A DNA stretch of 64,000 nucleotides from Arabidopsis thaliana (lineage: Eukaryota > Streptophyta > Magnoliopsida > Brassicales > Brassicaceae), in contig NC_003076.8 in the NCBI RefSeq assembly GCF_000001735.4, positions 21,951,835 to 22,015,834 on the forward strand, written 5' to 3'. Positions 48,201 to 61,421 of this stretch are shown here, piece by piece. Numbering within the stretch: the stretch's first letter is position 1; every line of letters begins with the position of its first letter. Both the position numbers and the translations under genes were made by a program. The notes under the pieces were generated by a model. The model saw only the letters and a list, made by a program, of their open reading frames with translations, had not been told where the DNA came from and ran no database searches.

Positions 48201-50167
48201 TAACGACAGGCTAATAATAGAAAGAACTACATGTAGAGCAGGTTTCAATATAATAATCACAGACATACCACATGGGTTGATTCTTATAACACAGCTGTTT
48301 AGTTAATTAAGCCTATGAAGACGATTACTGTCCTAAGCCACTGGATATATCAAAATTATATATATGTATGTGAGGTGCTTATGATGATTGTTTAATTTTA
48401 TTTCAATTAAATTCTAATTTTGCCTTAACAGCTCCCAACACTACTGTCATGGGCCATTTTCAAATTAAAATTTGTTTATCATATCTTCATTCTCTTTTAT
48501 TTACTTAGTTTCTTATACTAATTAGTGAAAACGCTACTAGTTACTAGTTAGTCAAACTAAACAATTTTAACTGCCAGATTTGCATTATCAATGATAAAAA
48601 TACTTTTTGGTTCGTGTTGTTATTGATGAACCAGTGATTTCGTAACAATGTTGATTTATTCGTGGTTCAAGTTTCATTATCGATGTTGTTAATTATTTTC
48701 CTTATCAATTACGAAACGAACAAAACTATTAACAAAAACTTTTCGAAAATACATATTCAAATGTAGCAAGTTGATGAATTCGTTCTCCTTTTATGGTGAT
48801 TTTAAACAATTTTAAATCTAGCTAACTAGTAGGCATCTATCTATATCAGTACTTTCAAAGGCTTAAAATTTTATCAGGTGCATGTGTAGGCATGCATGTA
48901 TGTGTTAATCAGTTGGTATATGTAGATCTAGCGATAATTTGAATCATGATATGTCATAATTTACGATTCATGTCACAATAAAACTACCAAAGAATGCTCT
49001 TACATTTCTATACTAATGGCCAATTCGTTAAATATGGAGTAATCAAAAATGTTTTCTTATAAATTAATTAGGGATTTGTGTTAGTGACAGTGTTGTCTTG
49101 CATCACTATTCAAAATGAAACCTGCGAAAACATGTTATTGTGTTTTTGAATGAGAAGTGTTTTTGACACATATGGACATTATATTAGTCAAAACGCCTTA
49201 TCAAAAGTCATATTCATACACAAAGTAGTGCATGGATAGGTCTAATTGCTTTATTGACTAAAATGTATATAAATGTGTGTTCCATATCATAAAACATTTT
49301 CAAATAAACCAACACACCTATATGAATTCATTAGGTAACGTGTATAAAACAAGAAATATTAATTAATATATTGATTTGCTCTTGAATAAGTAGGCAAAAG
49401 GATTTGTATGCTAAGTAGATACTACGCTAAATAAAGCCGAACAAAGAGACATTGGGCCCTATTTCTTTATAAATGAAATAAAAACAAAGAAAAACATCAC
49501 AAAACTGTACATATTAAACCTTTTTTATATATTGATACTAGTAAATAAATCTTTTAACTAAAAAATTTGTATTTCAGTATTTGGTATCGTATATACTTTA
49601 GATAGTGGATTCGAAATTCTGATCTCCATGAGTGAATTTAATGAAACCAAATAACACAATATTATATATATAAGGTTACTCATTGATATAATTTACAGAG
49701 ATTTTATATAGATGGAAGACATTATTGTTAAATGGACCCAATGAAACAGTATTAATCTGTTAATGGAAATGAAAACCATCCGACTTCTTTTAACTTCCAC
49801 TTCATTATGTTCCCCTCTGAAAACATCTGAAAATAACTGCCAAATGTCATATGCTCTATAAATGATTCACATGGTTAATTTCAGAATTTATTATTGTTTG
49901 TTTTACCTACAATGTCATTTGTTTTCCAATTAAAAACAGTTGAAAAAAAAATAGCAACACTTACACTTATGGGCTTGATACTCAATGGGCTTTATGCACA
50001 AAACCATATTGGGCCTATCAACTTGTTATTGCTTTGTTTCTTCTTTTTTTTTTTTCTTGTGTGTATTTTCTTTCATATTTCAGGGGAACTCAAAAAAGTG
50101 AGACTTTGAGATAAATTACAGAGACAACAAGATCAAAAGTTTTACTCTGCCATTGTTACTCAAGAGA
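45243..50167. other. 4.9-kb AT-rich intergenic tract
   Basis: Left end is the leader of the WD40 gene, with CT/GA-rich sequence to about 45,510. The rest is AT-rich with short direct repeats (attcaaacattaaattcaaa near 47,296-47,330). No coding frame, RNA gene or element with matched ends was recognised. The right end (about 50,030-50,167) would be the promoter and leader of the broken OPR gene. Confidence 0.5.
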
Positions 50168-50177
50168 ATGGAGAAAA

Positions 50178-50182
50178 CATTC
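50178..50182. repeat. Target-site duplication, left copy (CATTC)
   Basis: CATTC precedes the left LTR and is repeated at 55051-55055 after the right LTR. Confidence 0.92.
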
Positions 50183-50363
50183 TGAGAAACTTAAGACAAG
50201 ATGTAGTTTGGTTTATGTTGTCTTATCTTATTAAAGAGGCGTTAAAACCTTACTTATACAAAGCAAAAGATATAACCTAAAGTGTTACACAAAGGAAATG
50301 ACTAAACAGGATATATATTGTTGACTAAGCTAACTAAAATATTGACCAGCAATAGCTTCAACA
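50183..50363 (-). repeat. Copia LTR (downstream LTR of the minus-strand element)
   Basis: Starts TGAGAAAC and ends CTTCAACA; 181 bp; three differences from the other LTR. Confidence 0.95.
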
Positions 50364-53300
50364 TCCTCCCTCAAGTTGGAGCATGCACATCGAGAATGCC
50401 CAACTTGCGCAGAAAGTAACGAACTTCCTTTTCACCCAAAGCCTTAGTTAGAATATCTGCAAGCTGCTTGTGAGAGGGAACAAACGAAGTCGCAATTATA
50501 CCATCAAGAATAGCATCGCGGATAAAATGACAATCCACCTCAACATGTTTGGTGCGCTCATGCTGAACTGGATTGACACTGAGAGCAATTGCAGATTTAC
50601 TGTCAGAGAAGATGCGCATAGCCTGAACGTGAGAGACACCAAGATCATAAAGCACCCGCTTGAGCCACATGAGTTCTTGAGTAAGGAATGCCATAGCTCT
50701 ATATTCAGCCTCCGCGGAAGAGCGACTGACAGTGGGCTGCTTTTTCGTTTTCCAAGATATGGGAGTATCACCAAGCTGTACAAAGTATCCTGTGAGAGAG
50801 CGACGAGTGAGAGGGCAAGCAGCATAGTCACTATCACACCAACCATTAATCTGCAGAGTAGAGGTGCTAGAGAGTAAAATCCCTTGTCCTGGGTTAGATT
50901 TCAAATAGCGAACAACACGAATGGCGGCGTTCCAATGGTCCTGACGCGGATTCTGCATAAACTGTGCAAGAGTGTGAACAGAATATGATAGCTCAGGACG
51001 TGTTACAGCCAAGTAAATGAGTCTCCCAACTAGACGACGATACCGTGAAGAGTCTGAAAGCAGAGGAGATGTAGACAACGAGAGCTTATGATTCTGTTCA
51101 AGCGGAAACGCAGACGGCCTAGCCCCCAAAAGTCCCATTTCAGAAATAATATCAAGAACATACTTCCTTTGGGATAGGTAGAATCCTTGAGCATTGCGGC
51201 TCACTTCAATGCCAAGAAAATATTTGAGCAAGCCAAGGTCTTTCATGTGAAAACATGATTCTAGATAGGATTTAAATTGAGCAACAGCATCAGGGCAGCT
51301 ACCCGAAATGATCAGGTCATCGACATATACGAGGACATGAACAAAGACACCATCATTGTTGTAACTGAACAGAGAGTAATCCGACAAAGATTGTGTGAAC
51401 CCATATTGTTTTAAAGCAGAAGAGAGCTTGGAAAACCAACACCTTGGAGCTTGTTTCAAACCATACAGAGATTTATGAAGACGACATACCTTGCTAGGAT
51501 CATCACATTGAAATCCCTGAGGCAATTTCATATACACTTCCTCCTTTAAGTCACCGTGAAGGAAAGCGTTATGCACATCCATTTGATGTACATGCCAATC
51601 ACGGGCCGCAGCCACTCCCAAAAACAAACGCACCGTGCTCATTTTTGCAACCGGAGCAAAAGTTTCATCATAATCCACGCCTTCTTTTTGACAATTACCC
51701 AAGACTACCAAACGAGCTTTATATCGCTCTATCGCCCCATCCGATCGATACTTGATTTTGTATACCCATTTGTTGCCAAGAGCCCGCTTTCCTGGAGGCA
51801 AATTTACAATCGAGAAGGTTTGATTAACTCGCAGAGATTCAATCTCAGCAGACATAGCCTCTCTCCAAGCTTTGTCAACCATAGCCTCGTTGTAAGTTGT
51901 TGGTTCCATTCCAGCAGTAACAGCTGCGAGAAAAGCCTTGTGCGACGAAGTGAATCGATGGCAATCCACGTATTTCTCAATTGGATACAGAGAGGAGCAA
52001 GAAGCCTCAGGGGAAATCGATTCAACACAGTATTGGTGACAAAATTCTTCAACTTCATCGGTTTTTGTGTTTGGCGAGAACTACGTCTAAGTTGTATTGG
52101 CGCCGGTGTTGTAGATGACAGTGGAAGATCTGCTGTCTGTACGGTGCTTGATACTAAAAAAGGATCGAGAGAGAAGAGAGAGACAAACTCACTTGGACTT
52201 GAAGATTCTTGATTGATTTCAGGTATTATTGGGCCAGTTGCAACATTCGGCCCAACTGTAGCTTCACCAATATTTCGTCTAATAATAGTTCTTGGCCCAA
52301 TAGCTTCTTCAATAAAAGGTGGCCAAACACAATCCACCAATACACGTTCATCTTCCTCATTGCACGACATCTTGGAGTATGGAAACTCTGTTTCCTGGAA
52401 AATCACATCTCTAGACACGAAGAATTTTTGTTCTTCTAAATCAAACAGCCTCCACCCTTTTTGTCCATGTGGATACCCAACAAATACACATCGTCTTGAT
52501 CGTGCCACAAACTTATCTCCTTTGTGATTTTGGTTATGTGCATAACACAAGGAACCAAATACACGAAGATGAGAGTAATTCGGAGCCGTTTTATATAACA
52601 TCTCATATGGAGATTTACCTTGAAGAAGCATCGAGGGAGTGCGGTTGATAAGGTAAGCCGCAGATAAGATACACTCTCCCCAGAACTGAATTGGCAAATA
52701 CGATTGAAATCGCAAGGCTCTCGCGATATTCAAAATATGTCGATGCTTCCTCTCAACCCTTCCATTTTGATGCGGAGTCCCAACACATGAAGTTTCATGA
52801 GTAATGCCTTTGTGTAGAAAGTACTCACGCATACATAGAAACTCAGTCCCATTATCACTTCTTACTGTTTTGATCTCAGTGTCAAATTGTCGTTCAACTA
52901 AAGCAATGAAATCTTTCAAATGTTTCTGAGTTTCACTTTTATCAGTCATCAAATAAACCCACACACCACGAGAATAATCGTCAACGATTGTCAAGAAATA
53001 TCGAGCACCGGAGTAAGAAGGTGTTCGATAAGGCCCCCACACATCACAATGAATTAGCTGAAAACTATCCATACTTCTATTATCACTTAGAGGAAAAGTA
53101 TCACGGGTTTGCTTAGCTCGCATACATGTATCACATACATTCTCCAAAATCTCTTTACCACTAGACAAAAGTTCTCTAGGCAACAAATTAACTATCTTGT
53201 CTGATGCGTGTCCCAAACGCCTATGCCATAGATCAAAAGGGGCCTTCACACTCGTGTGCACAGCAGCAGCATTCTCCATTCCCCGAAAACAAAAACTTCC

Positions 53301-54869
53301 ATTCTCTCTTTTACCAATTCCAGTCACCATCCTCGTAGTGCGGTCCTGTATCACAAGGAAGTGATCAGCAAGTTGAACCACACAATGATTCTCATCCATC
53401 ATTTGCCCAACAGAGATTAAATCTGATTCCAACTCCTTGACATAGAAAACTGATTTTAATATCAGATGCGAGCCTAATCTAACTGTTCCCTCACTGACAG
53501 CAACTCTCTTATTTCCATCAGCTAAGATAATTAAAACAGGAGACATGGATCGCATATCACTCAACAATTCCAGGTTTCCAGTCATATGGTGTGAAGCACC
53601 TGTGTCGAGTATCCAAGAAGTGAAAAGAGAACATGTACCTGATTGAGTTTCATGAGCATTGGACTTGTTATCGCTTCTTCCAGAATTGAGAAGCTTAACA
53701 ACTCCACGCCATTGCTCATCAGTAAGCCCACTGACTGCATCACGATCGCTATCAGTGATAACCCGGTTCACATGTTCAGAAGATGGAAACGGTCCAGTCA
53801 TGACGACATTCACATACGTTGGACGAGGTTGTCCTCCATTAAAACCAGGCCCAAATCTTCCTCTGCCACGACTTGTTGAGCCATTTGAATTTGATTTTCC
53901 TCTTGGGCGATCTCCCCACCACTCTGGATATCCAATCAACACAAAGCAATTTTCCGGCGAATGACCTCCACGGTTACAATGAGTACAAAGTTTCTTGTTT
54001 TGAAGCTTCTCTGAATTTGCAAACTTCTTTGAGATTACCTCAGAACGTGGCCGCATTTGAACAGCAAAAGCAGTGACATCGGTTCTCTCTTCATTAGACG
54101 ATCTGTTGTTCAACATATCTTCTTCTTGTCGCACAATGTTGTAAACCTCTTCCAGCCCGGGGAGAGGAACACGAGACGTCAAACTTGACCGTATGGTGTG
54201 AAATTTAGTTTCATTCAGTCCATAAAGAAATTGATGAACCATGTCATCTTCTCGATCTTTTTCTTGGTCTGTTCCAAGATTGGAGATACACCTACCACAT
54301 TTACATATCCGAAGAGGGCGATAGCTGTTGATATTATCCCAAATCTTGTTGAGTTTTCCATAATATCCTTCCATTGTCATACCCTCTTGCTTGCAAGTCG
54401 CGAGATCCGCCTTCATCTTCTGATTCTTTGGCCCATTAGAAACAAAAAAACGCTTCCGAATCTGTTCCCACAAGTCTCTCGCCACATCACGGTGGGAGAT
54501 ATTTGTCAGCAGCTCTGAGTCAATAGTCATCTTCATCCAAGAGACCAACAAAGCATTAATCGTTAACCAATCTTCTAGATCTGGAGAACCATCTAGTGGT
54601 TGAGGAATGGTTCCATCAAGGAAACCAAACTTTTTCCTAGACCGCAACGCCGTCTTGAAACCACATGCCCACTCTTCATAGTTATTTGTCTTCAGTATCG
54701 GATGGGAGATCACAGCTCCCGAATTGTCAGCTGCCGTCAAGTCGTACGGCGAAATTGTGCGTCGGACCTCAATTACAGATGGAGGTGGTGGTGGAGCATC
54801 AGCCATAGCTTCAGAGAAAACTCACTTGAAATACTCAATTCGAAAAACCCAGATTGCGCTCTGATACCA

Positions 54870-55050
54870 TGAGAAACTTAAGACAAGATGTAGTTTGGTT
54901 TATGTTGTCTTATCTTATTAAAGAGGCGTTAAAACCTTACTTATACAAAGCAAAAGATATAACCTAAAGTGTTGCACAAAGGAAATAACTAAACAGGATA
55001 TATATTATTGACTAAGCTAACTAAAATATTGACCAGCAATAGCTTCAACA
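54870..55050 (-). repeat. Copia LTR (upstream LTR of the minus-strand element)
   Basis: The 181-bp partner of the LTR at 50183-50363, followed by the target-site duplication CATTC at 55051-55055. Confidence 0.95.
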
Positions 55051-55305
55051 CATTCACTTCAGAAACCAAACAGAGTATTCCTCTCTTGAATCCGTATAAG
55101 ATGGGAGAATTTCAATCTTTCTCATAGGTACTTGCTCTGTTTTAGTCTTGATTTTTTTTAATGCCTTCCATGTGTTCGATGAAATTCTTAGCTGAAAACT
55201 CTTGACCCTTGCAATAATAGTATATTAACCTTTTGTTTCTTCCTTGCACACCAACAACTTTTTGCTCTGGAAGTACGAAGTTTGACGATTTTTGTAACCT
55301 TATGA

Positions 55306-55443
<138 letters not shown>

Positions 55444-55516
55444 TGACTTAAAGTATACGTTTTTATTAATGGGTTTTGATTAAAGCTAGCTTTTTGCTCA
55501 TCTCCCACATATCTGA

Positions 55517-55865
<349 letters not shown>

Positions 55866-55953
55866 TGAAAGAAGCTATTCAAGACTCTCTTCTTTAAAGT
55901 TTCATTGAATGGTTTTGCAGGCTTTGGTGAAGTGGAGCTTCATGGTTACTTGA

Positions 55954-56109
<156 letters not shown>

Positions 56110-56112
56110 TGA

Positions 56113-56325
<213 letters not shown>

Positions 56326-56360
56326 TGACGAATCCGCAACGTTTTATACCGATTACTTTT

Positions 56361-56777
56361 GTTTATATTCTAAACCCTAAATATTTTGTGTAAATCATCA
56401 ACCCACAACAAACTCTGACGACCAAAATAAAATACAGAATTGAGCACAACAATTACAAAACAATCATCAATTTATGTCAACTTTTTGTCAAAAATACCAA
56501 TTTCAATTTCCTTTTATGCTTTATTGTCAAATCCTTAATCAAAAATAAATTAAAACAAGATACGATAGATATCTAAAAAGATACACGCGCTTCGAAAAAA
56601 GGAAATACTCATGAAAAGGTTTCCTATTTGTTTTTTGAACTCTATCCTCTATCTCTGTCTCTCCTCTATATAATAAGATCCCAAGAGCATTACTCATCAC
56701 AAAAGCAATTGTAAAAATTCTCTAGGGTTTCATCGCTAATCTCTCTGTAATATTTGATCAAGAGAAAATCAACAAAT
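56361..56777 (+). promoter_or_regulatory. Promoter and leader of the HAD phosphatase gene
   Basis: TATATAAT at 56677-56684 lies 94 bases before the ATG at 56778, with a transcribed-looking leader between. The left part is the flank of the OPR pseudogene. Confidence 0.6.
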
Positions 56778-57698
56778 ATGTCTGTAATGCAACAAAATCT
56801 TTCAGTTGAACCAAAATCTAAAAAACGAAAGATCGATTCAGAGATTAATAATTCATCTTCTTCTACGAATTGTGATCACTTTTTCGTTCGTTACGGAATC
56901 TGTTGTAATTGTAGATCAAACGTAGAGAGACATAGAGGACGATCATTCGATTACCTAGTTGATGGATTACAGTTAAGCGACATAGCAGTCACGGTTACAA
57001 AGCGAGTCACAACACAAATCACTTGCTTTAACGACAAGAAGCTTCACTTGGTACTTGACTTGGACCACACGCTTCTTCACACCGTTATGATTTCGAATCT
57101 TACTAAAGAAGAGACGTATCTAATCGAAGAAGAAGATTCAAGGGAAGATCTACGGAGGTTAAACGGAGGATACTCAAGCGAGTTCTTGATAAAGCTTAGA
57201 CCTTTTGTTCACGAGTTTCTTAAAGAAGCTAACAAGATGTTTTCCATGTATGTTTACACGATGGGAGATCGTGATTACGCAATGAATGTGTTGAACCTGA
57301 TTGATCCGGAAAAAGTATACTTTGGAGATCGAGTGATAACTAGAAACGAGAGTCCTTATATTAAGACGCTTGATCTTGTTTTAGCTGATGAGTGTGGTGT
57401 TGTGATTGTGGATGATACTCCTCATGTTTGGCCTGATCACAAGAGGAATTTGCTAGAGATCACCAAATACAATTATTTTAGTGACAAGACAAGACACGAT
57501 GTGAAGTACACGAAATCTTATGCAGAGGAGAAGAGAGACGAGAGTCGAAACGATGGATCTTTGGCGAATGTTTTGAAAGTTATCAAGCAAGTTTATGAAG
57601 GATTCTTCAGTGGAGGAGTTGAGAAAGACTTAGATATTGATTCAAAGGATGTGAGGTTGTTGCTTCATGATGCACGTAGACCAAAGTTCTACTGCTAA
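56778..57698 (+). CDS. FCP1/SCP-like HAD phosphatase (CPL4-type), intronless
   Basis: A single exon encodes 306 residues. The catalytic HAD motif [12 protein letters not shown] places nucleophile Asp94 and acid Asp96; motif II is YTMGDRDYA (about 160-168) and motif [14 protein letters not shown] with Asp212-Asp213. The N-terminal part has a Cys-rich stretch ([14 protein letters not shown]) and basic KKRK that may be a nuclear signal. The domain resembles the FCPH catalytic part of CPL4-like phosphatases that act on the RNA polymerase II C-terminal tail, but no BRCT domain follows. The ATG at 56778 is chosen because the upstream frame starts with TTG. The lack of introns fits a retrocopy or a fast-duplicating family; position fits At5g54210. 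Substrate is inferred, not shown. Confidence 0.9.
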   Translation: MSVMQQNLSVEPKSKKRKIDSEINNSSSSTNCDHFFVRYGICCNCRSNVERHRGRSFDYLVDGLQLSDIAVTVTKRVTTQITCFNDKKLHLVLDLDHTLLHTVMISNLTKEETYLIEEEDSREDLRRLNGGYSSEFLIKLRPFVHEFLKEANKMFSMYVYTMGDRDYAMNVLNLIDPEKVYFGDRVITRNESPYIKTLDLVLADECGVVIVDDTPHVWPDHKRNLLEITKYNYFSDKTRHDVKYTKSYAEEKRDESRNDGSLANVLKVIKQVYEGFFSGGVEKDLDIDSKDVRLLLHDARRPKFYC

Positions 57699-57708
57699 TT
57701 TCACTATA

Positions 57709-57760
57709 TAGTCGATGGATTACAGTTAACAGACATAGCCGTCACGGTTACATAGCGAGT
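57709..57760 (+). repeat. Downstream copy of 52 bp of the HAD phosphatase exon
   Basis: Bases 57709-57760 repeat exon bases 56957-57008 (the segment coding [18 protein letters not shown]) with five mismatches by eye, 11 bases after the stop codon. It is not an open continuation of the gene. Confidence 0.85.
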
Positions 57761-58228
57761 GATCTTGTTTTTTTTTTTGTGTGTGTGTAATAATTTGTAT
57801 ACAGATAGTGAAGAATCTGTAACAATGTTTGCTATCTTGAAACAAATGAGTTGATCTTTGAAAAGAAATTAATCCAATAATTTTTCCTTTGCTTTAAATA
57901 CTCAATTTGCTAATGTTGATCTTATAAATTTGCAGTGCTCTTATCACTAGATCTTTTTTCTTTTAAATGATTTAAATTTTGACCAAACAAATGATTTACT
58001 TATCTTTTATGATTATTTAGTTTGGTCAAAGATATAGATTTGTAGTAAAAAATCTACATTTATTATATTAACAATATTAAAGAGGAAAAGAACTTGGATA
58101 TAGTTAAAAAAATTGGACAGAATCGGAAGTTACGATTATGAACCTTTTTTAATGTAATTGTAAATAGATTATTCAATCAATGTAAATGAAACTCTATCTT
58201 AGAAATACACAATAATTGGTTTGTTAAA
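57761..58228. other. Intergenic; start of DEFL tandem duplication unit 1
   Basis: Phosphatase 3' flank, then from about 57,935 a stretch (cttatcactagatcttt, aaaatctacatttattatat) that recurs upstream of the next defensin-like gene near 59,195. This marks the duplicated promoter. Confidence 0.6.
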
Positions 58229-58576
58229 ATGGGTTCCTCCAGATTGATGATTACATTCATTGTTGTTGCTATGCTGGCCATTTCCTCTGACCTTTTCTCT
58301 GGTATATGTTATTTTCTCTGGTATATATATGTTGTTTTTAATATAGATTCAGCTATGTATATACAAATTCGTAATTTTTTCGTTTAATGACTGATAGTTC
58401 AAATAGGAATCAGCGTGCAAGCTGCGCCTCCCACTTGTGGACGAGACTGTACTGAGAAATTCTTGACACAAGACTGCGATAAATATTGTGTAGGTTTGTC
58501 TTATAAAAAAGGTGTTTGCATTCTATCCGAAGGACTTCCTCCGAAAACTTCTACATATCGTTGTTGTTGTTCGTAA
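58229..58576 (+). CDS. Defensin-like (LCR/DEFL) secreted cysteine-rich peptide, member A
   Basis: Two exons (58229-58301, 58407-58576) encode 80 residues. Exon 1 and the first codons of exon 2 give a signal peptide (MGSSRLMITFIVVAMLAISS...). The mature part has eight cysteines, spaced as TCGRDC, DCDKYC, VC and a terminal CCC. The intron lies after the signal peptide in phase 1, the standard structure of plant DEFL genes. Such peptides are secreted and act in defence or in reproduction. No LCR number can be given with confidence. The final pattern CX3C...CX3C...C...CCC is shared with members B and D of this cluster. Position fits At5g54215. Confidence 0.82.
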
Positions 58577-58873
58577 ATGAAATAGATAATTCTTCATCCG
58601 CTTTGATCAAACATGTTCATGTTTTTTATCCTTTAACTATAATAAAGAGTTTTATATTTCAATGGGAAGACCATACATATATGAAATTCCATTACAAACA
58701 ATAGAACTCTTTTAATGATTAATTTTAATTAACGCATAAACATATATATATATATATATATGTATGTATTTTCTTTCACGGTTTCTAACTTTTATATAAT
58801 ATACAGATTATTTTCAAACAATTATGTAATTTTTATGTTAGTAAAAACAGTTAGTTGTAAAAATTATGTGATG

Positions 58874-58910
<37 letters not shown>

Positions 58911-59514
58911 CAAATAGTTGTAATTCAAGAGGAAAAGTATCTCATCAGAATTAAAGGGAAGATGAGATCTACAAAGGTTTAATTAACACATACTGAAAGA
59001 GTATGTAGATAAACCTTAGACATTTTCGATGTGGTTCATTGGCCCTCTATTATATGCACAATAGCGAAACCAATACAAATTGGAATTTAAAACGTTCGAT
59101 GAAACAATTAATTGAAATTTCATTTACAACTTACGAAAAGTCAATGTAAAAATAAGAATTTGTTAATGTTTATTATGTGTCTTTAAAATTTGTAGTGCTA
59201 TTATCACTAGATCTTTCTCTTAACATGATTTAACATTGACTAAGCAAATGATTTACCATAACCTTTTATTTTTTGGTAAAAGATTTAAATTTTTAATTAA
59301 AAATCTACATTTATTATATTAACAAAACTAAATAGGTGAAGAACTTGAATATAGTTTGAACTTGTACAGACTCACAAAAGTTATGCTTATCATGAACTTC
59401 TTATTTTTTTATAAATAGATCATTTCATACTCAACTAATGTACATCAAACAATATTGTTGGGCCTTCTTTTAATATAAGCATTAAGCAAATTGAGTGTCC
59501 GAGAGAATTTGAAA
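58577..59514. other. Intergenic with AT microsatellites and DEFL unit 2 promoter
   Basis: (AT)n runs lie at about 58742-58761 and 58877-58909. From about 59,195 the sequence repeats the upstream region of member A. TATAAATA at 59410-59417 lies 98 bases before the next ATG. Confidence 0.7.
59410..59417 (+). promoter_or_regulatory. TATA box of DEFL member B
   Basis: TATAAATA, 98 bases upstream of the ATG at 59515. Confidence 0.65.
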
Positions 59515-59921
59515 ATGGGTTCTTCTAAATTGTTGGTTGCATTCACTCTCATCGTCATGATGACCATTTCCTATGACCTCTTCACCGGTATGTCTCTTTA
59601 CATAATACAGATTTTGTTTTTTTTTACTTATTTCATACTGATTTTTTTTTTCTTTTTCTTTCTGGTATATTTAATTTCTAATTACTTCTTATGATGATCG
59701 TAGGAATAGGAATAGATGCGAGAACTGTGCCTCCGACATGCTATGAAAGTTGTAACGCGACATTTCAAAATCCAGAATGTAACAAAATGTGTGTAGGATT
59801 GGCTTATAAAGATGGTAGCTGCATTTATCCTCCTCCTGAGGTTGATGGTCTTCCTCCTAAACGACCTTACTTTCCTCGTTGTTGTTGTAATCCTATAATT
59901 CTTTCACCTCCTTCTCCTTGA
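59515..59921 (+). CDS. Defensin-like (LCR/DEFL) peptide with Pro-rich tail, member B
   Basis: Two exons (59515-59587, 59704-59921) encode 96 residues. The signal peptide (MGSSKLLVAFTLIVMMTISY) and the phase-1 intron are as in member A. The mature part keeps the cysteine plan: TCYESC, ECNKMC, SC and RCCC. Unlike A it has a long Pro-rich loop (YPPPEVDGLPPKRPYFP) before CCC and a C-terminal extension NPIILSPPSP. Upstream sequence is duplicated from member A's region, so A and B are a tandem pair that diverged mainly in the loops. A secreted peptide of unknown target; likely expressed in narrow tissues, as is common in this family. Confidence 0.82.
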
Positions 59922-60967
59922 TCAATATATTCCTTTTTCAATAAAACCTTAATTTCTATTCTTATTTTATTTCTTCCTTCTTTAGTGAAAAAGAAAACAA
60001 AAACTTATGTTCCAATAGGGAAATAAAACTAAATATATTTGAACAAATCCGAATTTGTCCGAACAAATTGAACCAAACCAGACATTCAATTTGGTTTAAT
60101 TCGGAAACATGTTTTGAAAACTGAACACACCAAATTTACGAAGTTCATAACCAGATCAAACCAAAAAAATTCAAATGTTGAGGCATATTTTAAATTTTAA
60201 GTTAAGTTTTGCCTATCTAACTCTATATCAATGTCCATAATCCATGGTAAATAAAACACGTGAAGAAAAAAGGACAACTTGATGTTAAACAGTAAAGAAA
60301 ATATCTCAGCATTATGACTACAACAAATAATTTGCTCTAAGATAAATAATTTTAAATAAATAGTTAATTATCCACTTAAGTTAACAAAACCTTAAAACAG
60401 AAACAGAAATAACTTGGAAGAAGTGAAGGTTATGACTTATGACCATTATAATTTATATCAAATCACAATAGGCCTTCTTTTTTATTTTTGAAACCTTTTA
60501 AATAATAGACCCTTTTCTTTGCTTTTTTTTTTTTAATTATTGGAAGAAGATAATAATAATATAGCATATTTCCTTTCTTCTTTCTATAATTGGAATAATC
60601 ATATTATAATATACCCTTTTCAAAGAAATTTATGTTTCTAATCTTTTTATGTTTATTTTCACATCAAACCATTTTCTTAAGAAACTGGAAGAAATTTATG
60701 ACCACTTTAGCTAATAATAATGGACCCTTTTCTTTGCTATTTTTATTAATTAGATTTTCTATTGTTTATTTTTACATTAAACCATAACTATAGTAGAAAT
60801 TTCTAGCTCTTTTTATATTAAACCATAATTATTGTTAGTAATGTGGTCATAATAGATATATCTTTTGTTTTATAAATTGTCCCCTTCACATCAAACCATA
60901 TCTTAAACTATATTTTGTTTTAGAAAAAGAAATTGAGTGCTAGAGTCAGAGATAGATCAAGTTTAAA
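59922..60967. other. Intergenic between DEFL members B and C
   Basis: AT-rich. The last 50 bases resemble the leader of member B (aaattgagtg-gagag). Nothing else is recognised. Confidence 0.5.
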
Positions 60968-61421
60968 ATGAGTTCTTCCAAGTTGTTAGTTGCATTCTCC
61001 CTCGTGGTTATGGTGGCCATTTCCTATGATCTTTTTTGTGGTGTGTTTCTTTATAGTTTTGAATATATTATCAATGTATCGTAATTTCCCCCATAGATAA
61101 TAATAATTCTTTTATGATGGATTGTAGAGATGAAAATAAACACTACAACGCAGACGTGCTTTGACCATTGTAACGAGACTTGCGAGAGTAAGGAGAGTAG
61201 GAATTGCAACAAACGGTGTTTGGAAATTGCTTTCACGGGTGGTACTTGGCTAGTTATATTGAACAACATGAACTTCTTCACAAACCTTTTATTCATCGTT
61301 CTTGTTCTCGTAAACATTATGTATAAAGATTATTCTTTTAGTGGGAGGATGATATAATACAGAATTTCTTATGACAGGCGACGCTAGTTGCGAGGTTCTT
61401 CTTGTTATTTTTATTTTGTAA
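60968..61421 (+). pseudogene. Decaying or remodelled DEFL gene, member C
   Basis: Exon 1 (60968-61040) codes for a good signal peptide start MSSSKLLVAFSLVVMVAISY, and exon 2 begins at 61128 with the mature part TCFDHCNETC and NCNKRC. Read straight on, exon 2 loses the family's last cysteines and runs into a hydrophobic Leu/Val/Met-rich tail to a stop at 61357 (100 residues in all). A second model removes 61242-61377 (GT...AG) and adds 61378-61421, restoring GGDASC but ending in a short Val/Ile/Leu tail without CCC (76 residues). In either case the terminal CCC of members A, B and D is missing. It is either a pseudogene or a peptide with a changed C-terminus. Position fits the At5g54220 region. 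Confidence 0.65.

Larger units (their letters stand above)
50183..55050 (-). mobile_element. Ty1/copia LTR retrotransposon, near complete
   Basis: A 4,868-bp element in minus orientation with 181-bp LTRs. A primer-binding site complementary to initiator tRNA-Met (TGGTATCAGAGC on the minus strand) abuts the upstream LTR, and a purine tract (GGGAGGAT) abuts the downstream LTR. Parts in order are gag with a CCHC zinc knuckle and an aspartic protease (DTGA; about 53.5-54.8 kb), integrase with the pre-integrase zinc region (about 52.5-53.3 kb), and reverse transcriptase with YVDDL plus RNase H (about 50.4-51.9 kb), the copia order. It looks almost whole, with about one break. The LTRs differ at three of 181 positions; at commonly used plant rates this suggests roughly 0.5-1.2 million years (inference). 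It sits inside exon 1 of the OPR pseudogene. Position fits At5g54205. Confidence 0.93.

Noticed and set aside
45243-50167. Further transposon remnants in the long intergenic tract
   Set aside because: AT-rich repeats occur but no matched ends with target duplications were found by eye.
56754-56777. N-terminal extension of the HAD phosphatase
   Set aside because: The frame begins with TTG; the first ATG is 56778, which gives the expected length.
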